This document shows positions 38,352 to 47,430 of a DNA stretch of 64,000 nucleotides, piece by piece. Position numbers and translations under genes: made by a program. Under the pieces are notes generated by a model. That model worked only from the letters and a program-made list of their open reading frames with translations. It searched no databases and was not told the origin of the DNA. Each line of letters starts with the position of its first letter. Positions within the stretch are counted from its first letter, which is position 1. This DNA is from Aurantiochytrium sp. KH105 (Eukaryota > Sar > Bigyra > Thraustochytrida > Thraustochytriidae), in contig BGKB01000079.1 of NCBI GenBank assembly GCA_003116975.1, forward strand, positions 1-64,000, in the 5' to 3' direction.

Positions 38352-38996
38352 ATGGCTTCCGGTGCAGCGGCGACGAGCGGCGGCGGCAACGCCGCCAAGA
38401 CGTACCCGTTTGGGCTGGTAGAAAAGCGAACGGAGCGTAACATCCCCATGGTGACCTTTATCTCGGACGTGCCAGAGTTCATGAAGCAAGATGGCGCCGA
38501 GCTGAAAAACGTCATGGAGGCCTTGGATGGCCTCTACAACGAGCTCAAGGCCCTCGAGTCTCGCTTCGTAAACATGCGGCAGGTGCACAAAATGCGCATC
38601 CCCGAGATCGAAGAAACTATTTCAGTCGTGGAGTTCTTGCAGAAGAAGGCCGAGGCCGGCGAGGATGAACCCATGATCACAAACTTTCAGCTCTCGGCAA
38701 GCATCTTCGCCGAGGCAAAGGTTAATTATAACGCCGGGAAGGTCGTACTCTGGCTCGGCGCCTCGACGGCCGCCGAGCTCACTTTCGAGGAGGCCCTTGA
38801 CATCCTCAAGACCAATCTCAAGCGCAAGGAAGACCAGCTCGCGCAATGCGAGGAGGATTTGCAGCTTACCAAGAAGCAGGTCACCACGGCAGAGGTGTGC
38901 ATGGCACGGGTGTACAACAATGACGTCAAGGAGCGCCGCGCGGAGGCTGCGGCCAAGGCCGCCTCGGGCAAGGCGGGCGACGAGGAAGAAGAATAG
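38352..38996 (+). CDS. PFDN3: Prefoldin subunit 3 (VBP1/PFDN3)
   Basis: 214 residues, intronless. Prefoldin is a cytosolic hexameric co-chaperone that delivers nascent actin and tubulin to the CCT chaperonin; subunit 3 is one of its two alpha-type subunits. The frame shows the alpha-type layout: an N-terminal coiled coil (FISDVPEFMKQDG to RFVNMRQVHKMRIPEIEETI), the beta-hairpin region around ITNFQLSASIFAEAKV and GKVVLWLGASTAAEL, and a C-terminal coiled coil (FEEALDILKTNLKRKEDQLA ... TTAEVCMARVYNNDVKERR). The VCLWLGA-like and TTEVNMARVYNxDV-like signatures are characteristic of VBP1. Length matches human VBP1. An acidic tail (DEEEE) ends the protein. Confidence 0.96.
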   Translation: MASGAAATSGGGNAAKTYPFGLVEKRTERNIPMVTFISDVPEFMKQDGAELKNVMEALDGLYNELKALESRFVNMRQVHKMRIPEIEETISVVEFLQKKAEAGEDEPMITNFQLSASIFAEAKVNYNAGKVVLWLGASTAAELTFEEALDILKTNLKRKEDQLAQCEEDLQLTKKQVTTAEVCMARVYNNDVKERRAEAAAKAASGKAGDEEEE

Positions 38997-39387
38997 TTGT
39001 TGCACTTTTTTCTCCATCAATTATCTTACCCTTGATATTTTCGCACTTGTTTTAATCGGCCTTTCATTCTTGCTTGCCGCGCTGCTGCGCCTATGTTACC
39101 TTTCCTCATGTCGCGTTTGGCATGAGAAAAGGTGGCATGACATGGGCGATTGCTCAAAAAGAGAAGTTTGCATTCATTTCGGCTACATTTGCCAGAATAC
39201 AATCGCACGTGCGTGTGTGACGCAGCTGTCGGAGATCGAACGTGCAATGAGAGGATCACACGCAAGATCTTTGCTGCCCGGACCGCTGCCCGTGCCGCTA
39301 GGAGTGCAGAGTATCGAGGCGAGGCAAGGCGAGGTGAGGTGAGCCACCAAACACCGAAAAGCAGTTCGCTTAACCGCGACCAGCGCC
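38997..39387. other. Intergenic between prefoldin 3 and MSH2
   Basis: Mixed-composition DNA with imperfect GAGGC/AAGGC/GAGGT pentamers at 39314-39344, about 45 bp before the MSH2 ATG. No gene is seen. Confidence 0.55.
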
Positions 39388-42255
39388 ATGGAGGCACTCG
39401 TGCGGAGCTGCAGGGAGGACGCTCAAAGGCTAGCGGACAGCATAGATGGAGCCTCTAGCGCAGTGGATGGTGCGCGGCCCTTGCGCGTGTACCGGTTCTT
39501 TGACAGGAACGGCGAGTACCACCAGGTTGTAGAGGATGATGCACGGGAACTCGCGACCCGATTCTTTCACTCCTCGAGTGTGCTCAAGTACGCCGACGCG
39601 CCGCGCAGAGGTGAGGCGGAGAACAGCGCTACCTCCGCGTCCTCCAAGGTGCCGTTTCTCTCACTCAGCCCGGCAGTCTTTGCCAGCGTCGTCAAGGTCC
39701 TCCTGAGCGAAGAAGCCACCGTCGTGCGCACCTTTGAGCTCGAGGCCGGCATCTGGACCTTGAAACGTGAGGGCTCGGCAGGAAGAACAAGCGAGTTCGC
39801 TCGCGAAATGGATGCTCTCAGCGACCTTGAACGCGCTGCCGTAGAGCAGGCTTGTGTGGCCTGCGTTTGGATTCCTAACGCGGCTTCGTCCGGGACCATC
39901 GGTGTTGCCATCGTTAACACCACCTTCCGCTCCGTCGGCGCCACGGAGGTCTCTCTGGACGCTCTCGCGGGCTTGTTAGCCCAAGAAGGAGTATCGCAGT
40001 GCGTCGTCGCTGGCGCCGAAGCCAATGCGACCATGTCAACCAAGGTCGAACTCGCATTGCGGGCAGCAGGCGCGCGAAGATTGCGGCAGCAGCAAGCTTC
40101 GAAAAGGATGCAAAGTGCTTCTGACTCCGCGCAAATTTTGCTCGAAGAAGTGGCCGCGCTTCTCGGTGTCGATGCAATCTCACAGATCGACGCCTTCCTC
40201 GCCGAAACCATTTCTCGCAGCGCAAGCGCAGGATCAGCCCTTGCCGTAGCGCTCTCTGAATTTACAGATGCTGGAGACCCGGCAACCTCGGCGATAAATG
40301 CGGGTCCATTCCGCGCAGCCCAACTCTCGCCGGAAGAATCCATGTACATCTCGCCAAGTACGCTCGAAGCGCTGTGCTTGACGCCTCGACCCGCGGCCAT
40401 GTCTGCAGGTCGCGCTGTGGGAAGCAAGCCAGAGCATTCATCCGTCTTTCACTCGTTCGGAAAAGCATGCCAGACCCCGATGGGCGTACGACGACTCGCG
40501 CGCTGGCTGCGGCGGCCCTCCAAAGATATCGTGGCGATCCGTCGCCGTCACGCCGCCGTGGCTGTCTTGCTGGAGGATATCGCGCTCGCAGAGTCGATTT
40601 CCAAAAGCTTGCGTCACGTCCCAGATGGTGAGCGCCTCGCGCTTTCACTTGCGGGACTACGCATTAAAGACGGGGAAGCAAGCTTCGCTAGCGTCAAGCA
40701 CGCGCTTAATGTGCTGGTGAGCCTCTTCAAGCTTGTGCGTGCTGCGCAGCGTCTTTGCGAGCTCTGCAATGCGAACTCAAGTCTTGCTGCCATCGCAGTT
40801 GAGACGGGCGCTCCCAATACGCTGCAAGAGGCCCAGCCCTTTGCTGATCACATTGCCAGCATCATTGACGCAGATGCCTTGCAGCGCGCCTTTCGCCAGC
40901 GGGGTTACAACGTTCGAGTGGCGGCACGTTGCTCGCCCCAACTCGAACGACTCGACGCTTCCCTATTGCAAACAAACGCGAGCATCAGAGCGCAAGCGAG
41001 TACTCTTGCCACGAGCCTTGGCGCCGATCAGGTACGTATTCGCGGCCACGGTCAGTACGACGAATTGCCTTGGAGTGTGGAGGGCGCCGCGAAAACGGAG
41101 CGGGTTTCGGCCGCGAAAGGGAGCCGCAAGCGCAAGCGAGCCGTAACTTTGAACTTGGAACGCAACGCAGTCCATGGAACAGTCTTTCGCGTGACGCGCG
41201 CCGACGGTCAAGTCCTGCTGCGAAAGAATGGCCCATCGCAGGCGCATCGAGTGCGTGTCATCTCACGTGACAAGCAGGGCATAAAATTCACAACGGAAGC
41301 GCTGAGCAATATTGTCAAGCGTCATGACGCGCTTGAAACCGAGTATCTCGAAGCACAAGCGCAAATCGTCAGCGAGGCACTCGAAGTGTCTCGGCAGCAC
41401 GCCCGACCCTTGCTCGAGGCAGCTGGTTTTGCCGCCGTCATCGATGTTCTTGGCGCCTTTGCCAAAACAGCAAAGGAAAATGAGTATTGTTGTCCCGAAA
41501 TGTGTGACCCTGTTCAACAAGAAGAAAAAGAGAGTTCTCCGCATAGTACGGCTGCATCCGAAGCTGTAAACCTAGTCAATCTGCGGCATGTGCTCGCGGA
41601 ACAACGACTTGGCCGCGAAATGTACATTGCCAACAACTTTGCATCCCCTCAGCATGCACTGAGTATTATTTCGGGTCCCAACATGGGCGGCAAGTCAACG
41701 TATTCAAGCAGTGTCGCACTTGCTGCCATTCTGGCCCAAGCTGGGGCCTTTGTGCCCGCCGATTCAGCACGGCTTCCCGTTTTTGACGCGCTCTTGGCGC
41801 GTGCAGGCGGCGCCCTCGATGACTCAAGTACTGGGTCTTCTACCTTTATGGTTGAAATGCGCGATATTGCGAGCATCTTGTCCGTCGCGACGCCGCGCTC
41901 GCTTGTCATTGTGGACGAGATTGGCAGAGGCACAAGCACAGACGACGGCTTTGCACTTGCAAAGGCGATTGCGGAGCATTTTGTCGACGATGTGCGCTGC
42001 CTCGTTCTTTTTGCCACGCATTTTCACGAACTCGCTGACTTGGCCAGCTCGCGTCCGAAACGTGTGCAAAACCTTCAGCTCACTGCGCAAGTGCGTGGCG
42101 ATGATGTTGTCATGCTGTACAAGGTCAAGTCGGGGGCGGCAGACAGATCGTATGGAATTTCCGTGGCCAAGATGGCACAGTTTCCGTCAGCGATTCTCGA
42201 GGACGCCAAGAAGGAGCTCGAGCGGCTCGAAAAGGATGCACTTGCATCTCGCTAG
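39388..42255 (+). CDS. MSH2: DNA mismatch repair protein MSH2
   Basis: 955 residues, intronless. MSH2 pairs with MSH6 or MSH3 to recognise mismatches and loops in the nucleus. The N-terminal domain starts with RVYRFFDRNGEYHQVVEDDA, matching the MSH2 RFFDRGDFY region. A connector and lever region follow. The ATPase carries Walker A GPNMGGKST (763-771), STGSSTFMVEM (Q-loop region), Walker B LVIVDEIGRGTSTDDGF and ATHFHELADL. The C-terminal helix-turn-helix region has SYGISVAKMAQFP, like the MSH2 GIHVAELANFP. MSH2 rather than MSH6 is indicated by the missing Phe-x-Glu mismatch-binding motif and by the N-terminal signature. An acidic and Cys-containing insert (ENEYCCPEMCDPV, then a Gln/Glu run) sits just before the ATPase domain. 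The length is near the family average of about 930. Confidence 0.95.
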   Translation: MEALVRSCREDAQRLADSIDGASSAVDGARPLRVYRFFDRNGEYHQVVEDDARELATRFFHSSSVLKYADAPRRGEAENSATSASSKVPFLSLSPAVFASVVKVLLSEEATVVRTFELEAGIWTLKREGSAGRTSEFAREMDALSDLERAAVEQACVACVWIPNAASSGTIGVAIVNTTFRSVGATEVSLDALAGLLAQEGVSQCVVAGAEANATMSTKVELALRAAGARRLRQQQASKRMQSASDSAQILLEEVAALLGVDAISQIDAFLAETISRSASAGSALAVALSEFTDAGDPATSAINAGPFRAAQLSPEESMYISPSTLEALCLTPRPAAMSAGRAVGSKPEHSSVFHSFGKACQTPMGVRRLARWLRRPSKDIVAIRRRHAAVAVLLEDIALAESISKSLRHVPDGERLALSLAGLRIKDGEASFASVKHALNVLVSLFKLVRAAQRLCELCNANSSLAAIAVETGAPNTLQEAQPFADHIASIIDADALQRAFRQRGYNVRVAARCSPQLERLDASLLQTNASIRAQASTLATSLGADQVRIRGHGQYDELPWSVEGAAKTERVSAAKGSRKRKRAVTLNLERNAVHGTVFRVTRADGQVLLRKNGPSQAHRVRVISRDKQGIKFTTEALSNIVKRHDALETEYLEAQAQIVSEALEVSRQHARPLLEAAGFAAVIDVLGAFAKTAKENEYCCPEMCDPVQQEEKESSPHSTAASEAVNLVNLRHVLAEQRLGREMYIANNFASPQHALSIISGPNMGGKSTYSSSVALAAILAQAGAFVPADSARLPVFDALLARAGGALDDSSTGSSTFMVEMRDIASILSVATPRSLVIVDEIGRGTSTDDGFALAKAIAEHFVDDVRCLVLFATHFHELADLASSRPKRVQNLQLTAQVRGDDVVMLYKVKSGAADRSYGISVAKMAQFPSAILEDAKKELERLEKDALASR

Positions 42256-42638
42256 CCTGTATAATCATTAAACAAAGTCACCGTTGCCGTAAACACTGAC
42301 AGGCTCAAGGGAGGAAGACATTTTTTTTGGATGGGGGGAGCGCTTCTTTAAATTGGACCGAGTTTGCTCGACTTTTCCATAAAAGTCAGTGATTTTTCAA
42401 ATGCAGACATGATGTGGATTGAGAGAAGATCGCATCGAGACAACGAGGCGAATGAGGAAAGCGCATCAGGAGGTATTGGAAAAAGGGAGAATTCGGGCAA
42501 AATACGATTGGAAATGTAAAAGCACAAGTTGATCCCAAAAGTGTCTTCTTCTTCTTCTTCTTCTTCTTCACCCAGCATTCATATTCGTGCGGCGGAGGCG
42601 ACAACTGAATTCGCAGCGAGACCAGGAATGAGCGGCGA
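42256..42638. other. Intergenic between convergent MSH2 and FKBP genes
   Basis: Short 3' flanks including (CTT)n at about 42543-42570. Nothing else is recognised. Confidence 0.6.
42543..42570. repeat. (CTT)n microsatellite
   Basis: About nine trinucleotide units in the shared 3' region of MSH2 and the FKBP gene. Confidence 0.85.
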
Positions 42639-43190
42639 TCAGTTGAAAGGAAGTCTTCTGAAGAACTCATCGGGATCATGGAGCATAGTGGCGAATAGAA
42701 TGGCAAGGACAAAAAGCATAAGCAGGAGAGCAAGCACCATGCCGATACCGCTCGAGGAAGCCTCATTGGCGTCGAGGAGCTCCACTTCAAAATGCAACGT
42801 CGCGTTGGGCGGGATGACGCCGCCGGCACCTGATCGGCCATAGGCAAAGTCAGGATCGCAAATCAGGATGGCCTTCTCGCCAACCTTCATGGACGCGATT
42901 CCAAGGTCCCAGCCGAGAATGACCTGGTTCATGCCGACGTTGAATTCCAAAGGTCCACGGTTCTTGCTCGAGTCGAAGACCTTGCCGTCTGGAAAACTGC
43001 CCGTGTAGTGGACCTTGACCGCCTTGTGCTTGCCGATAGGTTCGCCCTTGCCCTCTTGAAGGATCTTCTTGCGCAACTTGCCATCCTGCGCCGATGTAAG
43101 ATCAATAAAGTTGTCGCTGGTCTCGCCGCCGGTGCCGCGCTGGCGCAGGCCTTCCGTGCCCTCTTGCGGCAGCTCCTCAAACTCAACCAT
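42639..43190 (-). CDS. FKBP-type peptidyl-prolyl isomerase with C-terminal membrane anchor
   Basis: I start at ATG 43188-43190 (183 residues); the frame is open further upstream, but that part is GC-desert-like. One FKBP domain (about 40-140) contains VKVHYTGSFPDGKVFDSSKN, GMNQVILGWDLGIASMKVGE, FAYGRSGAGGVIPPNATLHF and EVELL, including the aromatic and Asp residues that form the FK506/proline pocket. Immediately after it, GIGMVLALLLMLFVLAILFA is a single membrane span followed by about 16 polar residues. There is no signal peptide, so this is a tail-anchored protein (ER or mitochondrial outer membrane). Known tail-anchored FKBPs (FKBP8, plant TWD1) carry TPR repeats; this one has none. Tail-anchored clients use GET3, which is also encoded in this window. 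Confidence 0.93.
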   Translation of the reverse strand: MVEFEELPQEGTEGLRQRGTGGETSDNFIDLTSAQDGKLRKKILQEGKGEPIGKHKAVKVHYTGSFPDGKVFDSSKNRGPLEFNVGMNQVILGWDLGIASMKVGEKAILICDPDFAYGRSGAGGVIPPNATLHFEVELLDANEASSSGIGMVLALLLMLFVLAILFATMLHDPDEFFRRLPFN

Positions 43191-44156
43191 GGCGTCGAGT
43201 GCCGCTTGACGGAGCTCGACGCTGTGCGCGTGCGCGCGTGTGCGGCTGCAAATGCGGGCGTGCGAAAGCGCTAGCGCGGGGACTCGAGCACAGACACAGA
43301 CGCGTTTCGGATTTGCACGTCCCGTCTTTGCGGGCAAGACGCGACGGCGCGTGCTTGGGCTCAAAAGCGTGCGCACGCCGAGTCCAATTGATGAGGTGCG
43401 TGCATGTGACTCTAGATAGTGACTATGGTAGTCTTAAAGGCATGCAGATATGGTAGCACTTTTGTCCGAATCGTCACGGCTTTTTGACCCCGTGAAAGAG
43501 GTCAATCAGTCAGCCAGACTGCTTATTACTCGCGCTCAAGCAGTCTTGCATCAACATACTAGTCAAGGCTTGGGCGCACGCTCGTAAAATATCGGTATCG
43601 AGGCTAGTGTCACTCAATCTGCTTCCCGACCTTGCCTTCGCGAAGACTGCTCGAATCACGTCGACGGACGACATGCCACTTGCAGCGATGCTCTTATGAA
43701 TACGATTGGGACAAATAGCGCGTCGATGAGAGTCGCTACTTGGCTGATCTTCCGTTGCACCTCAAATTGAGACTGCTCTCGCTTGAGACCGCTCTCGCTT
43801 GGTATTGCCTGAGAACAGACATCCCTGCAAGAGTGCTGATGTGCTCAGAAAAGCATCAAGTGCGAGATTATCTTTGACCTGTGAAGCTTTGGTCGTCGAA
43901 ATTATCAGTTCGTTGTGGTCTCATCTGTTTGAAAACCTATTCATCGTATCTCTTGATGTTGTCAAATCTCCATGCTATGATCTTGGCAAGACACCTTGTC
44001 TTGAAGTTGGTAACAACTGCACCCGCCCACCTCGTTATTTTCTAAGGAAAACGGTTTTACAGAAGATGTCATGTCTGTATGAAATGTAGAGGGATGTTAT
44101 AAGCTAAAGAAAGTCAGTCGCGATTAAAGATGAGCGTTTCAAGATTGTTTTACACG
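43191..44156. other. Intergenic, no gene seen
   Basis: Upstream of the FKBP gene and downstream of RPN12. It contains an 18-bp imperfect duplication, TTGAGACNGCTCTCGC, near 43768-43800. Frames here have no recognisable family. Confidence 0.5.
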
Positions 44157-45042
44157 TTAGACAATGCGCTCGAGCTCGTGAGCGTAGTTGAGCGAGCTCT
44201 GGATGAGTGCGTGCGATGGGATTTGGTCTGCCAGGTCCTTGACGGGCTCTCCCTTGAAGGTGATGGTGGATCCGTTGACCTCCCAATTGTCCTTGGAGGT
44301 CATGTAGTCCTCGAGAGCCTTTTGCGATGACAAGTTCATGAGCTTTTGAGCAGCACTCTGTGGGCAGCAACGTTAAAGCGACGGACGCAAAAGACGCGCA
44401 GGTTAGCAATGGCATTCTTCGTACATACGAGACACTCACACACACTTCATAAGAACTTACGATACTGATGGAGGAATATGAGACCTCGATGCAGCTACCA
44501 ATTTCCTCGCGCACGGTTTCTTCGAGGCTCTCAAGCAGGGAAGAGTAGGTCTTGCAGGGCGTGCGTTTGCGCGCGCCAAGCACTTTGTTGTAAGATCCTT
44601 CGCTCAGGTATTGCTCGAGCTCGGTGACAAAAGTGATACACTTGTCGTTGCGTTCTTTCATGGATACGAGTTCAAGAAGCGAGTGGAATTCGGCGAGCTC
44701 CTGCTGCACGAGAAGAACAAGAAGCTCGAGGCCGATCATTTCTGCCCGCCGGCTCGAGTCACCGATCTCGTCCCGGTACTCAAAGTTGAAGGGACGGAGG
44801 AGCTGGAGATGCCGGGCGATGGCAGCTTTGTCATTGGCGGCGACGCTGAGCACGACTGCAGACTCGTAAATGTCCCTGGCGAGCTGGCGTTGTTTCTTGG
44901 ACGTCCGCGTGACCTCGGTGTTGGGCGGCAAGGCTTCGAACTCCGTGAGCTCCCGCTTGGCTTTGCGCAGGACTTCCTCGCCGCTCGAGACCTTGCCGGC
45001 CTCCGCGGTCTTGCGCAGCTCCTTGGCCAGTGCCTCGGCCAT
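44157..45042 (-). CDS. PSMD8: 26S proteasome regulatory subunit RPN12 (PSMD8), spliced
   Basis: Exon 1 is 44461-45042 and exon 2 is 44157-44357, joined across a 103-bp intron (donor ATC|GTAAGT, acceptor CCCACAG|AGTG). The start is ATG 45040-45042. The product is 260 residues. RPN12 is a lid subunit of the 19S particle that completes lid assembly. The PCI-type helical protein shows QQELAEFHSLLELV, then TFVTELEQYLSEGSYNKVL. After this come EEIGSCIEVSYSSISI and, across the junction, SAAQKLMNL. The C-terminus is PSHALIQSSLNYAHELERIV, nearly identical in pattern to the conserved RPN12 tail that contacts RPN3. Reading through the intron instead gives an unrelated peptide, which supports the splice model. 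It is divergent from lipoyl synthase. Confidence 0.95.
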
Positions 45043-45780
45043 CTTTCCGCGCGCTGCTCTGCCCTGCCCCGCGTATGCCCTCCCTCCCTCTTCCTCCCGC
45101 GCGAGCCGAGGGTCTCCGCTTGCCCGCGCGCGCTCTCCTTCTGCTCTGCTCTCCTTCTGCTCTGCTCTGCTCTGCTCTGCGAAGCCCGACGAAGCTCCTG
45201 CCAACCGCCCCGGATTTCCGCCGCCCCGCCCCGGAATCCATCCATGCCGCGCCACCGAGGCCAGGCCTACTTTATTTTATTTTATTTTACTTTATTTTCA
45301 AGTTCAAGTTCAACGTTCAACTTATTTTACTTTACTTAGGCCTGTTTCAGGCCCAGGCCTATTTTGAAAGTTCAAAAATGAAAACAAAACAAAAGGGGGC
45401 AGGAAAAGAAAGAAAAGGGGCGTGGGACCCGACTCGGAGGGTCTCGCTCGCTCGCTTGCGTTTGTGCCGCCTGCGATGATGCCGGCGACGGAGGCTCCGA
45501 CGCGAGGCCTCGACTCCCGGCAGCGGCGGCGGCAGCGGCGCGCGGCCGCGGCGTGCGCGCGGGGCGCGGCGGCGCGCGGCGGGGGCGCGCAGGCAGACCT
45601 GCGCGGCGGCGCGGCTGCAGGGAGGCGCGGCGCGGCGCAGTCGCCAGGCAGGGAGGCCGGGCGAGCAGCGGCGCAGTCGCGGCGCAGAGCAGAGCAGAGC
45701 AAGGTCGCCTCTGTGCCAGAGGCGAGAGAGCGGAGACGCAAGCAGACCAGCAACAGGCTGAAGCAGGCAGCAGAGGCAGG
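45043..45780. promoter_or_regulatory. Shared divergent promoter region of RPN12 and lipoyl synthase
   Basis: 738 bp between opposing ATGs. From left to right it has (TGCTC)n pentamers at 45131-45180 (sense purine-rich for RPN12), an AT-rich island of TTTTA and AAGTTC repeats at 45270-45338, and GCAGA units at 45684-45701 (sense for LIAS). The near-symmetric arrangement around an AT-rich centre suggests a bidirectional promoter. The function is inferred. Confidence 0.5.
45270..45338. repeat. AT-rich (TTTTA)n and (AAGTTC)n patch
   Basis: A low-GC stretch with pentamer and hexamer repeats in otherwise GC-rich promoter DNA. Confidence 0.8.
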
Positions 45781-47016
45781 ATGCAGCAGGCGCCGACGAG
45801 GATGTTGGTGGCGCGGAGGCTGGCCCTGGCGAGGCCGGCGACGGCTGTGCGGGCCGCCGGCAGCGCGCGCGGCCTGAGCTCGCCGACGCAGCAGCAGGCG
45901 GCGGAGCAGGACGGGGCGGCGGCCGCGGCGTCGAATTCGAGATTGGCGCAGCTGCGGGAGCGCCTGGCGCAGGAGCGCGTCGAAGAGAACGCGCAGCAAG
46001 CCCTGCGCGCCGCGCGCGTGAGCCAGAGCAGCAGCAAGGCCTCGACAGGCGGTGGCCTCCGCAACAAGAAGAAGCTGCCCAAGCCGCGCTGGCTGAAGAT
46101 TGACTCCACGAGCGGCGAAAGCCGCGAGAACTACGAGCGCCTCCGAGACACGGTCCGTGGACTCGGCCTCGCCACCGTGTGCGAGGAGGCGCGATGCCCG
46201 AACATTGGCGAGTGTTGGGGCGGCAAGGAGGGCGCCGCAACGGCAACGATTATGATCATGGGCGACACATGTACGCGAGCATGCCGGTTCTGCAGCATCA
46301 AGACCAGCCGCGCACCTCCGCCTCTCGACCCCGAGGAGCCTCACAAGGTGGCGCGCGCTGTCACGGACTGGGGCCTCGGGTATGTTGTGCTCACGTCGGT
46401 GGATCGCGATGAGCTCGACGACCAGGGCTCAAACCATTTTGCCAAGACTGTCCAGTACTTGAAAAAGTACTCGGCTGAACGTGTTGCCGAGCGCAAGTCT
46501 GGCAAGGAGATTCTGGTGGAGTGCTTGACACCCGATTTCCGCGGCGACAAGGACCTTATTCGAACTGTGGCAGGCTCCGGTCTCGACGTCTTTGCGCACA
46601 ACATTGAGACGGTTGAGCGGCTTACGCCCCACGTCCGTGATCGTCGCGCAGGGTACCGTCAGAGTCTCGAGGTTTTGCGTTTTGTCAAGGAAGAGTTCCC
46701 TCGATTGGTGACCAAGACCTCGGTCATGCTTGGTCTTGGTGAAACGCAGGACGAGGTCGTGCAGACGATGCGGGACTGCCGGGAGATCGGTCTTGACGTC
46801 ATCACCTTTGGTCAGTATTTGCGGCCGACCAAGGGCCACCTTCCCATCAAGGCGTACGTGAGCCCGGAGGAGTTCGCCACGTACAAGGAGATTGCCCAGG
46901 AGATGGGCTTCAAGTTTGTTGCGAGTGGCCCGCTTGTTCGCAGCAGCTACAAGGCTGGCGAACTCTTTTTGGAGAGCATGATTCGCAGCGAGAACAACTA
47001 TTTGAAGCAGCAGTAG
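45781..47016 (+). CDS. LIAS: Lipoyl synthase, mitochondrial
   Basis: I start at ATG 45781 (411 residues), because the peptide from here begins with an Arg-rich, acid-free presequence ([20 protein letters not shown]). The longer upstream frame is desert-like. This radical-SAM enzyme inserts two sulfurs into octanoyl groups on E2 and H proteins of mitochondrial dehydrogenases. The auxiliary cluster motif C-x4-C-x5-C is at C134, C139 and C145 ([12 protein letters not shown]). The radical-SAM motif C-x3-C-x2-C is at C164, C168 and C171 (CTRACRFC). Further signatures are [46 protein letters not shown] and [12 protein letters not shown]. The C-terminal RSSY, whose Ser ligates the auxiliary cluster, is present. 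All catalytic residues are intact. Confidence 0.97.
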   Translation: MQQAPTRMLVARRLALARPATAVRAAGSARGLSSPTQQQAAEQDGAAAAASNSRLAQLRERLAQERVEENAQQALRAARVSQSSSKASTGGGLRNKKKLPKPRWLKIDSTSGESRENYERLRDTVRGLGLATVCEEARCPNIGECWGGKEGAATATIMIMGDTCTRACRFCSIKTSRAPPPLDPEEPHKVARAVTDWGLGYVVLTSVDRDELDDQGSNHFAKTVQYLKKYSAERVAERKSGKEILVECLTPDFRGDKDLIRTVAGSGLDVFAHNIETVERLTPHVRDRRAGYRQSLEVLRFVKEEFPRLVTKTSVMLGLGETQDEVVQTMRDCREIGLDVITFGQYLRPTKGHLPIKAYVSPEEFATYKEIAQEMGFKFVASGPLVRSSYKAGELFLESMIRSENNYLKQQ

Positions 47017-47430
47017 AAATCTTTCGAGTGCAGCGCACATCCTCAATTTAGTCCTGTCTACCCTTCCTTCCTTCCTTCCTACATGCATTCATCGATTCAC
47101 CCCCACCAGTTTGTTTGAGCCTTGACGAAAGTTGTATTTTCTTTCTTTTTTGGACTTTTTTCCCATGCGCGCTGGCGAGCCTGCTTGCCTGACTACCTTT
47201 CGCCAAAATTCAAAACCGAATCGTCTTGTGCGTTTGCACCATCTGCAAGTGTCAGGAGTCGAAGACGAGGAAAGGACAAGACAGGCCTCGGCCGGCGTGA
47301 GCGGCAACGCGATCTGGCCGGTCCGGTCGTCCATTTCGTTTACGACGCTTGCGCTGACAAGAGGAAGGAAGAACGAAAGTAAAAAAAGACCAAGAAAGCT
47401 TTCGCGCAGAACTGACCGGTGCTTGCAAGG
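47017..47430. other. Intergenic between lipoyl synthase and the unknown protein
   Basis: Contains (TTCC)n at about 47060-47080. A minus-strand ATG frame of 81 codons (47089-47334) ends in a Lys/Arg-rich peptide. It is not clearly distinguishable from chance, so I do not annotate it as a gene. Confidence 0.45.

Noticed and set aside
43799..44089. 96-codon plus-strand frame
   Set aside because: No family, no good start context, and it lies in the intergenic region at the 3' side of RPN12.
47089..47334. 81-codon minus-strand frame ending in a Lys-rich peptide
   Set aside because: It lies in the short gap between two plus-strand genes and has no homology. The basic end reflects an A-rich stretch.
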